NCBI GenBank assembly: GCA_947176045.1
Contig: CAMWPF010000002.1
Span: forward strand, 1-34,225
Source: an uncultured Treponema sp.
GTDB taxonomy: Bacteria; Spirochaetota; Spirochaetia; Treponematales; Treponemataceae
DNA: 34,225 nt
Direction of reading: 5' to 3'
Shown here: positions 26,100 through 34,215 of the stretch, in pieces
Layout: every line of letters begins with the position of its first letter
Position numbering within the stretch: position 1 is the first letter of the stretch
Position numbers and translations under genes: made by a program
The notes under the pieces: model-generated
The model's input: the letters and a program-made list of their open reading frames with translations, nothing else
What the model was told of the DNA's origin: nothing
Database searches by the model: none

Positions 26100-27704
26100 T
26101 CAATACGCGCCCAGAATGGCTTCCAGCTTTTCCCTGCCGATAATCTTCATGAAGCTGGCAAGGCGCGGCCCCTGATCCTTTCCGATGAGCGCCTGGTACA
26201 TCGCGCGGAACAGCGCCTTCGGCTGCAGCTCCAGCGCCGCAGCGACCGCATACACCTTCTGCCCCAGCTCCTTTTCGTCCAGCTCGTCCACAAACGGCAG
26301 GCATTCCGCGCGGACGCGCCGCACCGCCTCCCGCTCCTGTTCGGAAAGCTCCGCCGTTCCGCCGTCAGCGCGCAGCGCGAACCGAAATTCCTCCGGCGCG
26401 CATTCCTTCACCCAGAACCATGCGCACTCCGCGCGGCGGCGCAGGCAGTCCTGCTGCTCCGGCCTAACGCCGCCGAGCGACGCAATCACCTTGCCGATGT
26501 CGCCGGAATACGTCTGGAGCAGCGTCGTAAGCAGCCGGAACGTAATCTGGTACGGCATGACTTCCGGCATCCTGTTGTCAATCTGCGACAGGATGTAGAT
26601 CCGCTTCTCCTTGTTGAACACTTCTTCGCTCTTCGCCTTGTCAACGCCCCAGACAATCCGCTCCGTAGCGTCGTAGTCCTCGTAGATTTTCAAGACGTCC
26701 AGATCGAAGCTGATGGCAAATTCCGTGTTCGGGCGGGTGCCGGCGAAGATGTAGCGGAGGACTTCCGGCTGGTAGACTTTGAGCGCGTCCGGCAGCGCGA
26801 CGACATGGCCTTTGGAAGAGGACATCTTGCCCGGAATTCCTTTGAGGTTGACGAAGTCGTAGCGCATGGTGATCGGCGCGTCCCAGCCGTAGACTTTCTT
26901 CGAAACGAGCTTCGCCGTGTCATAGGAGCCGCCGGGAGAGATGTGGTCCTTTCCGCCCGGCTCGAAGACGACCTTCTCCTCGTTCCAGCGCATCGGCCAG
27001 TCGACGCGCCAGCCGAGCTTCGCGCCCTTGAACGTGCGGAGGTCGGCGGTTTCGCAGCAGCCGCACTCGCACCGGTACGTGATGTTCCAGCCGCCGTCAT
27101 AGCCCGTGATTTCCGTCGTGTCGCGGCTGCACGCGCCGCAGAAAACGGAAACCGGCCAGTATTCGTCTCCGTCCTTCATCTTGTGCTGTTCGTCGCGGTA
27201 TTCGTTGAGGCATTCCTTGATGAGGGCGCGGTTCTGCATGGCGGTTCGCATTCCTTCCGCATAACGGTTGGCGCGGTAGCGTTCCGCCTGATACAGAAAT
27301 TCCGGATGAATGCCGACGCGCGGCAGCTCCTGCTCCACATCAACCTCATGATGGCGCGCGTAATTTTCGTTCCGTCCCGTCGTGTCGGGAACCATCGTAA
27401 TCGGAAAGCGCAGATAGCGCTCAAGCGTCTCCGGCTCCGGCATATTTGCAGGAACCTTGCGGAAGACGTCGTAATCGTCCCACGAATAAATAAAGCGGAC
27501 TGTCTTGCCGCGGTCGCGGAGCGCGCGGACGACCAAATCAACCGTGATGATTTCCCTGAAGTTGCCGATATGAACCGTTCCCGACGGCGTGATGCCGGAA
27601 GCGCAGGTGTACGACGGAAGGTCGCCCTTTTCGCGGATGATTTTCTCCGCCATCTGATCCGCCCAATGGCACAGCAGCGGATTCCTTTCGTTTTCATTGC
27701 TCAT
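26100..27704 (-). CDS. lysS: Class I lysyl-tRNA synthetase
   Basis: The 534-residue protein is the archaeal-type class I LysRS. It has the HIGH-like motif in SGITPSGTVHIGNFRE (residue 45), zinc-binding cysteines near 187-215 (FCGACSRD, RCECGCC) and the KMSSSKG loop near residue 295. It charges tRNA-Lys. Spirochaetes are among the few bacteria known to use this form instead of class II. The frame is open for 23 codons above the chosen ATG (27702-27704), but those codons contain the likely promoter and look non-conserved. No Shine-Dalgarno sequence is present, and a perfect TATAAT ends nine bases before the ATG, so the mRNA is probably leaderless or nearly so. Confidence 0.96.
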   Translation of the reverse strand: MSNENERNPLLCHWADQMAEKIIREKGDLPSYTCASGITPSGTVHIGNFREIITVDLVVRALRDRGKTVRFIYSWDDYDVFRKVPANMPEPETLERYLRFPITMVPDTTGRNENYARHHEVDVEQELPRVGIHPEFLYQAERYRANRYAEGMRTAMQNRALIKECLNEYRDEQHKMKDGDEYWPVSVFCGACSRDTTEITGYDGGWNITYRCECGCCETADLRTFKGAKLGWRVDWPMRWNEEKVVFEPGGKDHISPGGSYDTAKLVSKKVYGWDAPITMRYDFVNLKGIPGKMSSSKGHVVALPDALKVYQPEVLRYIFAGTRPNTEFAISFDLDVLKIYEDYDATERIVWGVDKAKSEEVFNKEKRIYILSQIDNRMPEVMPYQITFRLLTTLLQTYSGDIGKVIASLGGVRPEQQDCLRRRAECAWFWVKECAPEEFRFALRADGGTAELSEQEREAVRRVRAECLPFVDELDEKELGQKVYAVAAALELQPKALFRAMYQALIGKDQGPRLASFMKIIGREKLEAILGAY

Positions 27705-27742
27705 AATGCGACGATTATAATAGAAAGAATGCATTTTAGCAA
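27705..27742 (-). promoter_or_regulatory. Strong sigma-70 promoter of lysS, leaderless arrangement
   Basis: On the minus strand TTGCTA (27737-27742), a 17-base spacer and a perfect TATAAT (27714-27719) are followed by nine bases and the lysS ATG. Transcription should begin within a few bases of the ATG. Confidence 0.65.
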
Positions 27743-27769
27743 TGCGGCGCGGAACGGCGGCAAGTCCGC

Positions 27770-28786
27770 TCATTCAAAAAGCGGATAGCACTCGAAGCCC
27801 GCCGTTTTGAGCGACGCGGCGACAGAGCCGTCCGGCTTTTCCTCCATGACGACAAGAAAGTACGTCGTGCCGCTGGCGCGCGCCTCCCGGCTGATGGACG
27901 CGTCAAACCCCTTTTCCTTGAGCCGTGCCGCGAACGAGCGCGCGTTCGACTCTTCGCGGAACAATCCCAATTGCAGCTTCGCCGGCTTTTCTGCGGCGGC
28001 ATCCGCACTGCTGGAAGCATCATGCGCAGGCGCATCCGGCAGGACAGCCTCCGGCGCGACGGAAACGCTTCGGTGCGGCACAAAATACCAGAACGGCGCG
28101 GGAAGAATCTGCGCCTTTCCGGAGACAATCGCCGCCTCCGCAGAAAGCGGAAACTCGCGTCTGAGCGCGTCCGCATATTCCGCAGAGCCGGAAAGGTACC
28201 ACAGCGTCAGAAGCAGCGACGGCTTGACGGACTGCATGGACGGCATGTCCGCATAGGCGCGCAGCAGCACAGCTGGCTCCGCAACGTCCGCCTCCGTTTC
28301 CGCGCGGCACAAGGCAATCCACTGCTCGTACAGCTTGATGGACGCCTGAATCTCGGCACTCTTTGAATTGCGCACGGCGGAATTCAAATACTGCGCCGCC
28401 ACATCGTATTCTCCGGCGTTCAAGGCGCAGCGCGTAGCGTCGATGACAAGCCGTTCGGCGGATTTCTTCACCATGCCTTCGGCGTCGCCCGCCGCAATGC
28501 CGGCCGCCGCCGCATACGATTTCCGGGCGTCGTCGTACAGCGCGAGCATCTCCTGCAACGAGCCGAGGAACGCGTACAGCGACCGTTTTTCCGAAAGCCC
28601 GGAAATCTGCGGAAGCGCGTCTTGAATGAACGAAACCGCCGCCTGCGGAGATTCCTTCGCAACCGCCTCATCGGCGACGGCGCGGGCGGTGCGCCCTTCG
28701 GCATCCGCCGCCCACACCGAAGAAGCAGATGAAGCAAAGGCAAAGGCGGCCGCGGCAAGGGCGGCGCGGAACGTCGGCAGCCTCAT
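27770..28786 (-). CDS. Exported SPOR-domain protein with a TPR-like body
   Basis: The 338-residue protein has a signal peptide (hydrophobic stretch, cleavage around SVWA-AD). Residues about 40-250 are helical and TPR-like. A C-terminal SPOR domain spans residues about 265-338 (LQLGLFREESNARSFAARLK, then YFLVVM). SPOR domains bind glycan strands stripped of stem peptides and direct proteins to the division septum, so a periplasmic cell-wall or division role is likely. The ATG overlaps the stop of the upstream LapA-like gene by four bases, so the two are translationally coupled. The extra-cytoplasmic location is inferred from the signal peptide. Confidence 0.82.
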   Translation of the reverse strand: MRLPTFRAALAAAAFAFASSASSVWAADAEGRTARAVADEAVAKESPQAAVSFIQDALPQISGLSEKRSLYAFLGSLQEMLALYDDARKSYAAAAGIAAGDAEGMVKKSAERLVIDATRCALNAGEYDVAAQYLNSAVRNSKSAEIQASIKLYEQWIALCRAETEADVAEPAVLLRAYADMPSMQSVKPSLLLTLWYLSGSAEYADALRREFPLSAEAAIVSGKAQILPAPFWYFVPHRSVSVAPEAVLPDAPAHDASSSADAAAEKPAKLQLGLFREESNARSFAARLKEKGFDASISREARASGTTYFLVVMEEKPDGSVAASLKTAGFECYPLFE

Positions 28787-29199
28787 GCGTCCTGCTCCGC
28801 GGCGGAAGCTCCGTCCTTCTGCGCGCCGTCTGCCGGAACGCCGTCCTGCGCCGGATCCGCCTGCCGCGCGGAAGCAGCGCCCTTCGCAACGTCAGTTCCG
28901 TCCGTTCCAGAACCTTCCGGAGCCTTCCGGACGCGGAACGGATGCCGCTGCTTTTTCACCGCTTCCGCAGGAACCGCTCTACCGCCCCGCTCCTTCTTCC
29001 GCCGCGCGCGGAAAAGGAAGGCGAACGGCATCGTAAAGAGCGCGCCCGCGATAAATGAAATCAAAATCGTAATGAAAACCGGCGCGGCCTTGAATGTATG
29101 GAAGATGACGCTCACATCGCAGCGGTTGTCCAAATTGAACCCGACGAAAAACGCGATGACGACCAGCCCGACGATTGTTCCAATCAGCCTCAGAACCAT
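28783..29199 (-). CDS. LapA-domain (DUF1049-like) inner-membrane protein
   Basis: The 138-residue protein has two membrane helices in its first 65 residues (LIGTIVGLVVIAFFVGFNLD and FITILISFIAGALFTMPFAF), then a basic patch (RARRKKERGG) and a polar Ala/Asp/Gly-rich cytoplasmic tail. This layout fits the LapA/YciS family, which in E. coli helps assemble lipopolysaccharide with LapB; whether that role applies in a treponeme without classical LPS is doubtful. The start at 29197-29199 is set by a GGAGG ribosome-binding site six bases upstream, giving MVLRLIGT. Thirteen codons above it are open but unsupported. The stop overlaps the SPOR gene start. Confidence 0.7.
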   Translation of the reverse strand: MVLRLIGTIVGLVVIAFFVGFNLDNRCDVSVIFHTFKAAPVFITILISFIAGALFTMPFAFLFRARRKKERGGRAVPAEAVKKQRHPFRVRKAPEGSGTDGTDVAKGAASARQADPAQDGVPADGAQKDGASAAEQDA

Positions 29200-29248
29200 A
29201 AAATCCTCCAGATTTCCGCAGTTTCGCCCCGCATTCAAACGGCGGGCG

Positions 29249-29280
29249 CACTATAGCTCGTATTACAAACTACTATAGTG
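29249..29280. promoter_or_regulatory. Inverted repeat CACTATAG-N16-CTATAGTG between lapA-like and trpB-like genes
   Basis: The two 8-base arms (29249-29256 and 29273-29280) are exact reverse complements, centred 24 bases apart in a divergent intergenic region. On the minus strand the arm nearer the LapA-like gene contains TATAGT, a plausible -10. It could be an operator, a pair of divergent -10 boxes, or chance. Confidence 0.4.
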
Positions 29281-29332
29281 AAAAACACGCGGAGTTTCCA
29301 TTCCCCGGCGTGCAAAATGCGGCGCATTCCGC

Positions 29333-29361
29333 TTGTTATTATAAATAGAAACGCGTATAAT
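29333..29361 (+). promoter_or_regulatory. Sigma-70 promoter of the trpB-like gene
   Basis: TTGTTA (29333-29338), a 17-base spacer and a perfect TATAAT (29356-29361) stand 64 bases before the chosen ATG. The AGAGGAGG ribosome-binding site lies between. Confidence 0.6.
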
Positions 29362-29425
29362 AAGGGAAATGCCGGTTGCGGCGCAGCGCAAGCTGAATCA
29401 TTTGACTTTCCAGAGGAGGTCCGCC

Positions 29426-30811
29426 ATGAGCGAACAGAACATTCCCTACAAAATCTACTTGAACGAAGACGAAATGCCAAAGGACTGGTACAACGTCCGC
29501 GCCGACATGAAGAACAAGCCCGCGCCGCTTTTGAATCCGGGAACGCACCAGAAGCTGGAGTTCGACGACCTGCGCCCGGTGTTCTGCGACGAACTGATCC
29601 GGCAGGAACTCAACGAAACAGACCGTCTCATTCCGATTCCCAAGGAAATCCGCGAATTCTACAAGATGTTCCGCCCGTCGCCGCTCGTCCGCGCCTACTG
29701 CCTCGAAAAGAAGCTCGGCACCCCAGCGAAAATCTACTACAAATTCGAAGGGAACAACACGAGCGGAAGCCACAAGCTCAACTCCGCAATCGCGCAGGCG
29801 TATTACGCGAAGGCGCAGGGACTCAAGGGCGTTACGACGGAGACCGGCGCCGGACAGTGGGGAACCGCCCTTTCGATGGCGTGCGCGTACTTCGGACTTG
29901 ACTGCAAGGTGTTCATGGTCAAATGCTCCTACGAGCAGAAGCCGTTCCGCCGCGAAGTCATGCGCACCTACGGCGCGGACGTTACGCCGTCTCCGTCCAG
30001 TACGACGGAAGTCGGACGGAAAATTCTCGCCGAATTTCCGGGAACGACGGGAAGCCTCGGCTGCGCGATTTCAGAAGCCGTCGAAGCGGCGACAAGCAGG
30101 GAAGGCTACCGCTACGTCCTCGGAAGCGTCCTTTCGCAGGTCCTCCTGCACCAGACAGTCATCGGACTTGAGACGAAGACCGCGATGGACAAGTATGGAA
30201 TCGTCCCGGACGTCATCATCGGCTGCGCAGGCGGCGGCTCGAACCTCGGCGGCCTGATTTCGCCGTTCATGGGCGAAAAGCTCCGCGGCGAGCGCGACTA
30301 CCGCTTCATCGCCGTCGAACCGGCGTCATGCCCCAGCTTCACGCGCGGCGTCTTCGCCTACGACTTCTGCGACACCGGCAAAGTCTGCCCGCTCGCAAAA
30401 ATGTACACGCTCGGTTCAAGCTTCATCCCGTCAGCGTCGCACGCAGGCGGACTGCGCTACCACGGCATGAGCTCCATCCTGTCGCAGCTCTACCACGACG
30501 GACTGCTGGAAGCGCGTACGGCGGAGCAGACGGAAGTGTTCAAGGCGGCGGAATTCTTCGCCCGGACGGAGGGAATCCTCCCCGCGCCGGAAAGCAGCCA
30601 CGCCATCAAGGCTGCAATCGACGAGGCCAAAAAATGCGCCGAAACCGGCGAGCCAAAGACCATCCTCTTCGGACTGACCGGCACCGGCTACTTCGACCTG
30701 AAGGCATACGAATCCTACAACGACGGCACGATGGGCGACTACATTCCCACCGACGAAGAACTCAAGAAAGGCATCGACGGAATCCCGCGCTTCCCCGGCA
30801 ACGAATTCTAG
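29426..30811 (+). CDS. trpB: TrpB-like (TrpB2 type) tryptophan synthase beta chain
   Basis: The 461-residue protein belongs to the longer TrpB2 branch of PLP-dependent beta chains. Visible features are FRPSPLVRA, the PLP lysine in NNTSGSHKLNSAIAQ, TETGAGQWGTALS, and the PLP-phosphate loop CAGGGSNLGG. It should make tryptophan from indole and serine. TrpB2 proteins usually lack the surface for coupling to TrpA, and no trpA or other trp gene is near, so indole salvage is the likely job (inference). AGAGGAGG precedes the ATG at 29426 by seven bases and fixes the start; 19 upstream codons in frame are not supported. A sigma-70 promoter is present. Confidence 0.93.
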   Translation: MSEQNIPYKIYLNEDEMPKDWYNVRADMKNKPAPLLNPGTHQKLEFDDLRPVFCDELIRQELNETDRLIPIPKEIREFYKMFRPSPLVRAYCLEKKLGTPAKIYYKFEGNNTSGSHKLNSAIAQAYYAKAQGLKGVTTETGAGQWGTALSMACAYFGLDCKVFMVKCSYEQKPFRREVMRTYGADVTPSPSSTTEVGRKILAEFPGTTGSLGCAISEAVEAATSREGYRYVLGSVLSQVLLHQTVIGLETKTAMDKYGIVPDVIIGCAGGGSNLGGLISPFMGEKLRGERDYRFIAVEPASCPSFTRGVFAYDFCDTGKVCPLAKMYTLGSSFIPSASHAGGLRYHGMSSILSQLYHDGLLEARTAEQTEVFKAAEFFARTEGILPAPESSHAIKAAIDEAKKCAETGEPKTILFGLTGTGYFDLKAYESYNDGTMGDYIPTDEELKKGIDGIPRFPGNEF

Positions 30812-30865
30812 GATTTCGGGCAAAGACGCAAAAAATGCCTCAGGAGGGGAAAGCAAACCTCGCCA

Positions 30866-30892
30866 GCGGAGCGACTCTCCCAGCCGCTCCGC
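30866..30892 (+). terminator. Hairpin downstream of trpB
   Basis: GCGGAGCG (30866-30873) pairs exactly with CGCTCCGC (30885-30892) around an 11-base loop, 54 bases after the trpB stop. No T-run follows, so termination is only a possibility. Confidence 0.3.
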
Positions 30893-30917
30893 ACCTTCTG
30901 CCACTGTGTTCTCGTGC

Positions 30918-31410
30918 CTAGGAGTCGGCATGGACTGTTGGTACTTCAATATCTCCCACAGACGTACCGAACAGTCCGCTTAATTTCTTTCCTGTTGTTC
31001 CGTCGGCAAATGTGCCTTTGACATTTGAATCTTCCGGCTGACCTGCCTTAAAGGTGTAGGTAATGGTTCCGGTTATAGTACACATAGATTGCGTTTCCGT
31101 TCTGTGTCATAGAGGCTGCCGAAAAGCCCGGATAGTCATTTTTAATGTCGTCTATCGTGCTTCCTTCGGATACTTCTTTTTCTTCTGTATCAGCTTTTAC
31201 CACCTCGTAATTTGCGGGTGAGGCCGGATTGTCCATGTCAGTGTATGAGGCCGGCAGTTTCTGTTGCAAATGGTAGACCGTGTATGTGCCGGTTTTTGTA
31301 ATGCCGACAACATATTCTGGCACTGTTTGGGTTATTATCCTCGGCTCGGGACTGCATGCGGTGAACGCAACCAGTGCCGCCAGAAGCACGGCACATTTTA
31401 TATGTTTCAT
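30918..31410 (-). pseudogene. Frameshifted, truncated lipoprotein with an InlB B-repeat/MucBP-like module
   Basis: The intact start (ATG at 31408-31410, GGAGG ribosome-binding site) encodes a lipoprotein signal ending FTACS and then a repeat module (GTYTVYHLQQKLPASYTD, then YPGFSAASMTQ). The frame stops at 31048 after YYNRNHYLHL. In a different frame the minus strand continues across the same point with ITYTFKAGQ, GTFADGTTGKKLSGLFGT and DIEVPT, up to a stop at 30918-30920. Treponemal proteins of this repeat type normally run straight from a YYxRN motif into TITYTF, so a small indel near 31065 (two bases lost or one gained) broke the gene. Further repeats also seem lost at the 3' end. If translated, the product is 120 residues. 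It lies 15 bases below the barrel gene. Confidence 0.75.
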
Positions 31411-31425
31411 AAAAATCCTCCGTAC

Positions 31426-32085
31426 CTACAGTTTGCACGAGAAACTTGCCTTTGCAAGAACAGGCCAGCCGGCTTCAAGGTTTGCACCGATATGCTCGGT
31501 AAAATACCACGTTGCACCGACTGTTCCGCCGATGTAGAACGCCGTTTTGTCAAGCGAGGTGTCTGTGTCGGTAATGTAGCGGGCAGTTCTTCTGTCGCGG
31601 TGGCTGTACCGTGTGTGGAGCACGTTCATACGCACTCCCGGACGCACGCCCACATACAGGTCGAGCCGCTGTACAGGAAGATTGAAGTGCCAGTTGATTA
31701 TTGCCGCCGCGACAATGTTGTTGTTGTACGAATGCAGGCGGCTTTCAAAGCCGAGATCCTTTCCCACGTCGGTTTCTTTTGAGCCGCTGTAGGAGGCCAT
31801 AATACCGAATCCGAGCGGACACGGTCCCAGCTGCAGCGCGTACTCCGCGCTTATTCCCATAACAGGAATGTAGTACTGAATGTCGCCGAACGCGTCCATG
31901 TCAAAGCCCGCGCCGCCGCTTAGTATGATGTTGTTCGGCTTCACTGTTCCGCCGAACGTCGTAAAAATCTCTTTTACGCCGGGAGACGCGGCGGCAGCGT
32001 CTGCTTCCTGAGCAAAGGCCGCACACGAAAGTGCCGCCGCAAGAACCAGACAGAACCGCCGCATTGATGTTCCGTTTTTTTTCAT
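31426..32085 (-). CDS. Small outer-membrane beta-barrel-like protein
   Basis: The 219-residue protein has a signal peptide (MKKNGTSMRRF, then hydrophobic LVLAAALSCAAFAQ). The rest has alternating polar and aromatic strands typical of a small outer-membrane barrel, for example GISAEYALQLG, GFGIMASYSGS and FYIGGTVGATWYFTEHIGAN. No named family is recognised. The ATG at 32083-32085 follows AAGGA; the 35 open codons above it are not credible. It sits between two lipoprotein genes on the same strand, with the downstream one only 15 bases away, so it probably belongs to a surface-protein operon. Beta-barrel identity is inferred from pattern and signal peptide. Confidence 0.65.
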   Translation of the reverse strand: MKKNGTSMRRFCLVLAAALSCAAFAQEADAAAASPGVKEIFTTFGGTVKPNNIILSGGAGFDMDAFGDIQYYIPVMGISAEYALQLGPCPLGFGIMASYSGSKETDVGKDLGFESRLHSYNNNIVAAAIINWHFNLPVQRLDLYVGVRPGVRMNVLHTRYSHRDRRTARYITDTDTSLDKTAFYIGGTVGATWYFTEHIGANLEAGWPVLAKASFSCKL

Positions 32086-32138
32086 TGTAGTTTCCTTATA
32101 TAAAAAACTCTGACGCTGTTTTTCTGTGCATACAGAGT

Positions 32139-32176
32139 GCCAGAGGCTGCAAAATACGCGGCCAGAGGTTTTTGCA
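32139..32176. repeat. Direct and inverted repeats upstream of the barrel gene
   Basis: GCCAGAGG occurs at 32139-32146 and 32161-32168, 22 bases apart. TGCAAAA (32148-32154) is mirrored by TTTTGCA (32170-32176). The spacing of about two helical turns could suit a regulator, but both signals are short. Confidence 0.35.
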
Positions 32177-32262
32177 ATGACCGCATACACAAGCAGGGAG
32201 GCTCAAGGCACGCCGAAGCCGCCGCTGCTTGTTCTTTTTGGCAGCCGGTAAAAAATACCTGA

Positions 32263-34140
32263 TTAGTTAGACTCAGTTACCTCTACGGTCCATTTATTAC
32301 TCTCTGCTTTCTTGTCGCCCCATGTTTTCACTACTTTGTACACATACGTTGTTGAGCCGGAGTCCGCAACAGAAACAGTATCTGTGTATGTCTTGCTGTA
32401 ATCTTTCTTGCCTGTTCCCAAATTAGCATCAAGTTCTACCCATACAGCGTCATCGGAATTATATTCACTATTAGACCGATACAATGTGTACGAGTAGTCG
32501 GAAGAAGAATATTCATCTTCAACGGTGATTGATACCTTTTTATCTCCTTTTTCATCCGTAGCTGCAGCAGTGATTGACGGAACAGAAGGCTGAACGTCGA
32601 TTTCAACCGCATCAGAAATCCATTCGCCTGCTTTTTTGTCTGCCTGTGCAGTTGTAACGAGCATATACACGTTTACATCTTTGTGTTTTTCTGTGGTAAC
32701 AGTATAGCCGTTAGTATTATAGGTGGGGGCATCAACAAGCGGTTTTAACTGAGCCGTGAGGTTTTTGGCGTCTGCTTTGTCAAAGTCAGCCGCACATGGT
32801 GCTGTGCTGTCTGTAAGCGGTTTTTCAAGAATGTATACGCCTGTAACCGTAACATCGTCCGAAGAAGCAAGAGGAAGTGTAATTGTCCATTCGATGTCTT
32901 GTGTCAGATTGATGTAGTCAGTGTTTGCGTCAGCACCGCGGACGGTTGTGGTGCTTTGTGTGCTGACGAAAGCACTTACAGATGCAGTGTTAGAGGGGTT
33001 GCCACTGGTATTTTTGACAGGTGCAAACCGTGTGCCGTCTGTTACAACAAGCGTGTATGTGTAGTCGACAGTGTTGTCGGGAACAACATCTTCAACACGG
33101 AATGCGTTTTCGTTTGCTGCTGTTTCCGTTACGGCTCCGCTTACTGCCGTGTAGTCGTACTTTCCTTTTACAGAACGGTATACTTTGTAATATTCTGTCG
33201 GAACAGGAGTGTCGTCAGCGGTAAATTTTGCACCCTCAAAAGAGATGCTGACAGTCTTGCCGTCCGCAGTGTCTTTGTAAACGGCAGATATATTTGCATA
33301 GTAGTTGTAGGTGGTGGTGCCGCCCGATGTAGTGCTGCTGTTATAAACATTCAGGCTTTCTACCGTTACGCTTTCTTCTGAAACAACCTGCTCAGACGTG
33401 CCGAACAGCGAGTTTCCTGCATTGGCAACTACAACCGCCCTGTATACGCCCGGTGCGGTGATTGTTGTACTTTTTCCGATTGTTACGTCGTTTACCGCAG
33501 AAGTAACAGAACCGCTGACCGGAGTTTTTTCACCGATTGTCTCAAGTTCGTTGCCGCGTGTGTAGTAAATGTCGTATGAAAGATATGCTTTTACCGGCAT
33601 TGTGATGCCGAGTTTGCTGCTTGCGTCACGTGCAATGCGTATGTTTGAGGCAGAGACAACATAGTCGGCATTTCCTTTCGGGGATTCTTTTGTGCCGTAG
33701 TTTTCATAAGCGTACAGCTCAAGGGATTTTGTATCTGCCGGCGGAAGAATTCCTTTCACCGTAACGCCGCCGCTCATCGCGTTCTCCGTGTTCACAGAAC
33801 GTGAAGTAGAAGTAGAAGACTTGCTTTTTGCCTCAACATAGTATGTACGCTCAACGCCGTTCTTTATATTGCTTGTGTCAGAAGTCCGCAGCTCATTATA
33901 AGCAAAAGTCCAGCTGTCTATGCACACTCCGTTCTCATAGGCGTAGAGGACATAGCCGTTCGCACCTGCAACCGGCTTCCACGAGACAATGTTCATCCCC
34001 GGATATGCAGTTGCCTTTACCTCAGGAATTTCCAAGTACAATACAGTGTCGATGTGCGAATCATACGCCACATCGTCTGCACACGACACAAAAAACAGTG
34101 CTGCCAGAACCGCGGCAGCCGCCAAAAATGTTTTTTTCAT
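32263..34140 (-). CDS. Surface lipoprotein with FN3-like modules
   Basis: The 625-residue product has a lipoprotein signal (MKKTFLAAAAVLAALFFVSC) with a V-S-C lipobox, so it is lipid-anchored. The body is rich in Thr, Ser and Val. It looks like a string of Ig/FN3-type beta domains; the first, near residues 40-105 (YPGMNIVSWKPVAGANGYVL), is FN3-like, and similar strand patterns recur near 300-370 and 530-620. Function is unknown; adhesion or ligand display is only a guess. The start has a GGAG ribosome-binding site eight bases upstream. Third-position use of A and T is clearly higher than in the rest of the window, which may reflect transfer or relaxed selection. Confidence 0.75.
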   Translation of the reverse strand: MKKTFLAAAAVLAALFFVSCADDVAYDSHIDTVLYLEIPEVKATAYPGMNIVSWKPVAGANGYVLYAYENGVCIDSWTFAYNELRTSDTSNIKNGVERTYYVEAKSKSSTSTSRSVNTENAMSGGVTVKGILPPADTKSLELYAYENYGTKESPKGNADYVVSASNIRIARDASSKLGITMPVKAYLSYDIYYTRGNELETIGEKTPVSGSVTSAVNDVTIGKSTTITAPGVYRAVVVANAGNSLFGTSEQVVSEESVTVESLNVYNSSTTSGGTTTYNYYANISAVYKDTADGKTVSISFEGAKFTADDTPVPTEYYKVYRSVKGKYDYTAVSGAVTETAANENAFRVEDVVPDNTVDYTYTLVVTDGTRFAPVKNTSGNPSNTASVSAFVSTQSTTTVRGADANTDYINLTQDIEWTITLPLASSDDVTVTGVYILEKPLTDSTAPCAADFDKADAKNLTAQLKPLVDAPTYNTNGYTVTTEKHKDVNVYMLVTTAQADKKAGEWISDAVEIDVQPSVPSITAAATDEKGDKKVSITVEDEYSSSDYSYTLYRSNSEYNSDDAVWVELDANLGTGKKDYSKTYTDTVSVADSGSTTYVYKVVKTWGDKKAESNKWTVEVTESN

Positions 34141-34195
34141 AAAAACACTCCATTTTTGTCCATATATAAGGACTTTTTAATATATCTAAGGCTGC

Positions 34196-34215
34196 AACGC
34201 AAACTTTCGTGCGTT
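34196..34215. repeat. Short inverted repeat above the surface lipoprotein gene
   Basis: AACGCA (34196-34201) and TGCGTT (34210-34215) flank eight bases, about 55 bases above the lipoprotein start and next to an AT-rich stretch that could hold a promoter. Too short to call an operator with confidence. Confidence 0.25.

Noticed and set aside
26070..27788. Long plus-strand open frame opposite lysS
   Set aside because: It is antisense to a clear class I LysRS and has no domain of its own.
30812..30917. Extra coding sequence after trpB
   Set aside because: No start with a usable ribosome-binding site and no long frame; only a hairpin was seen.
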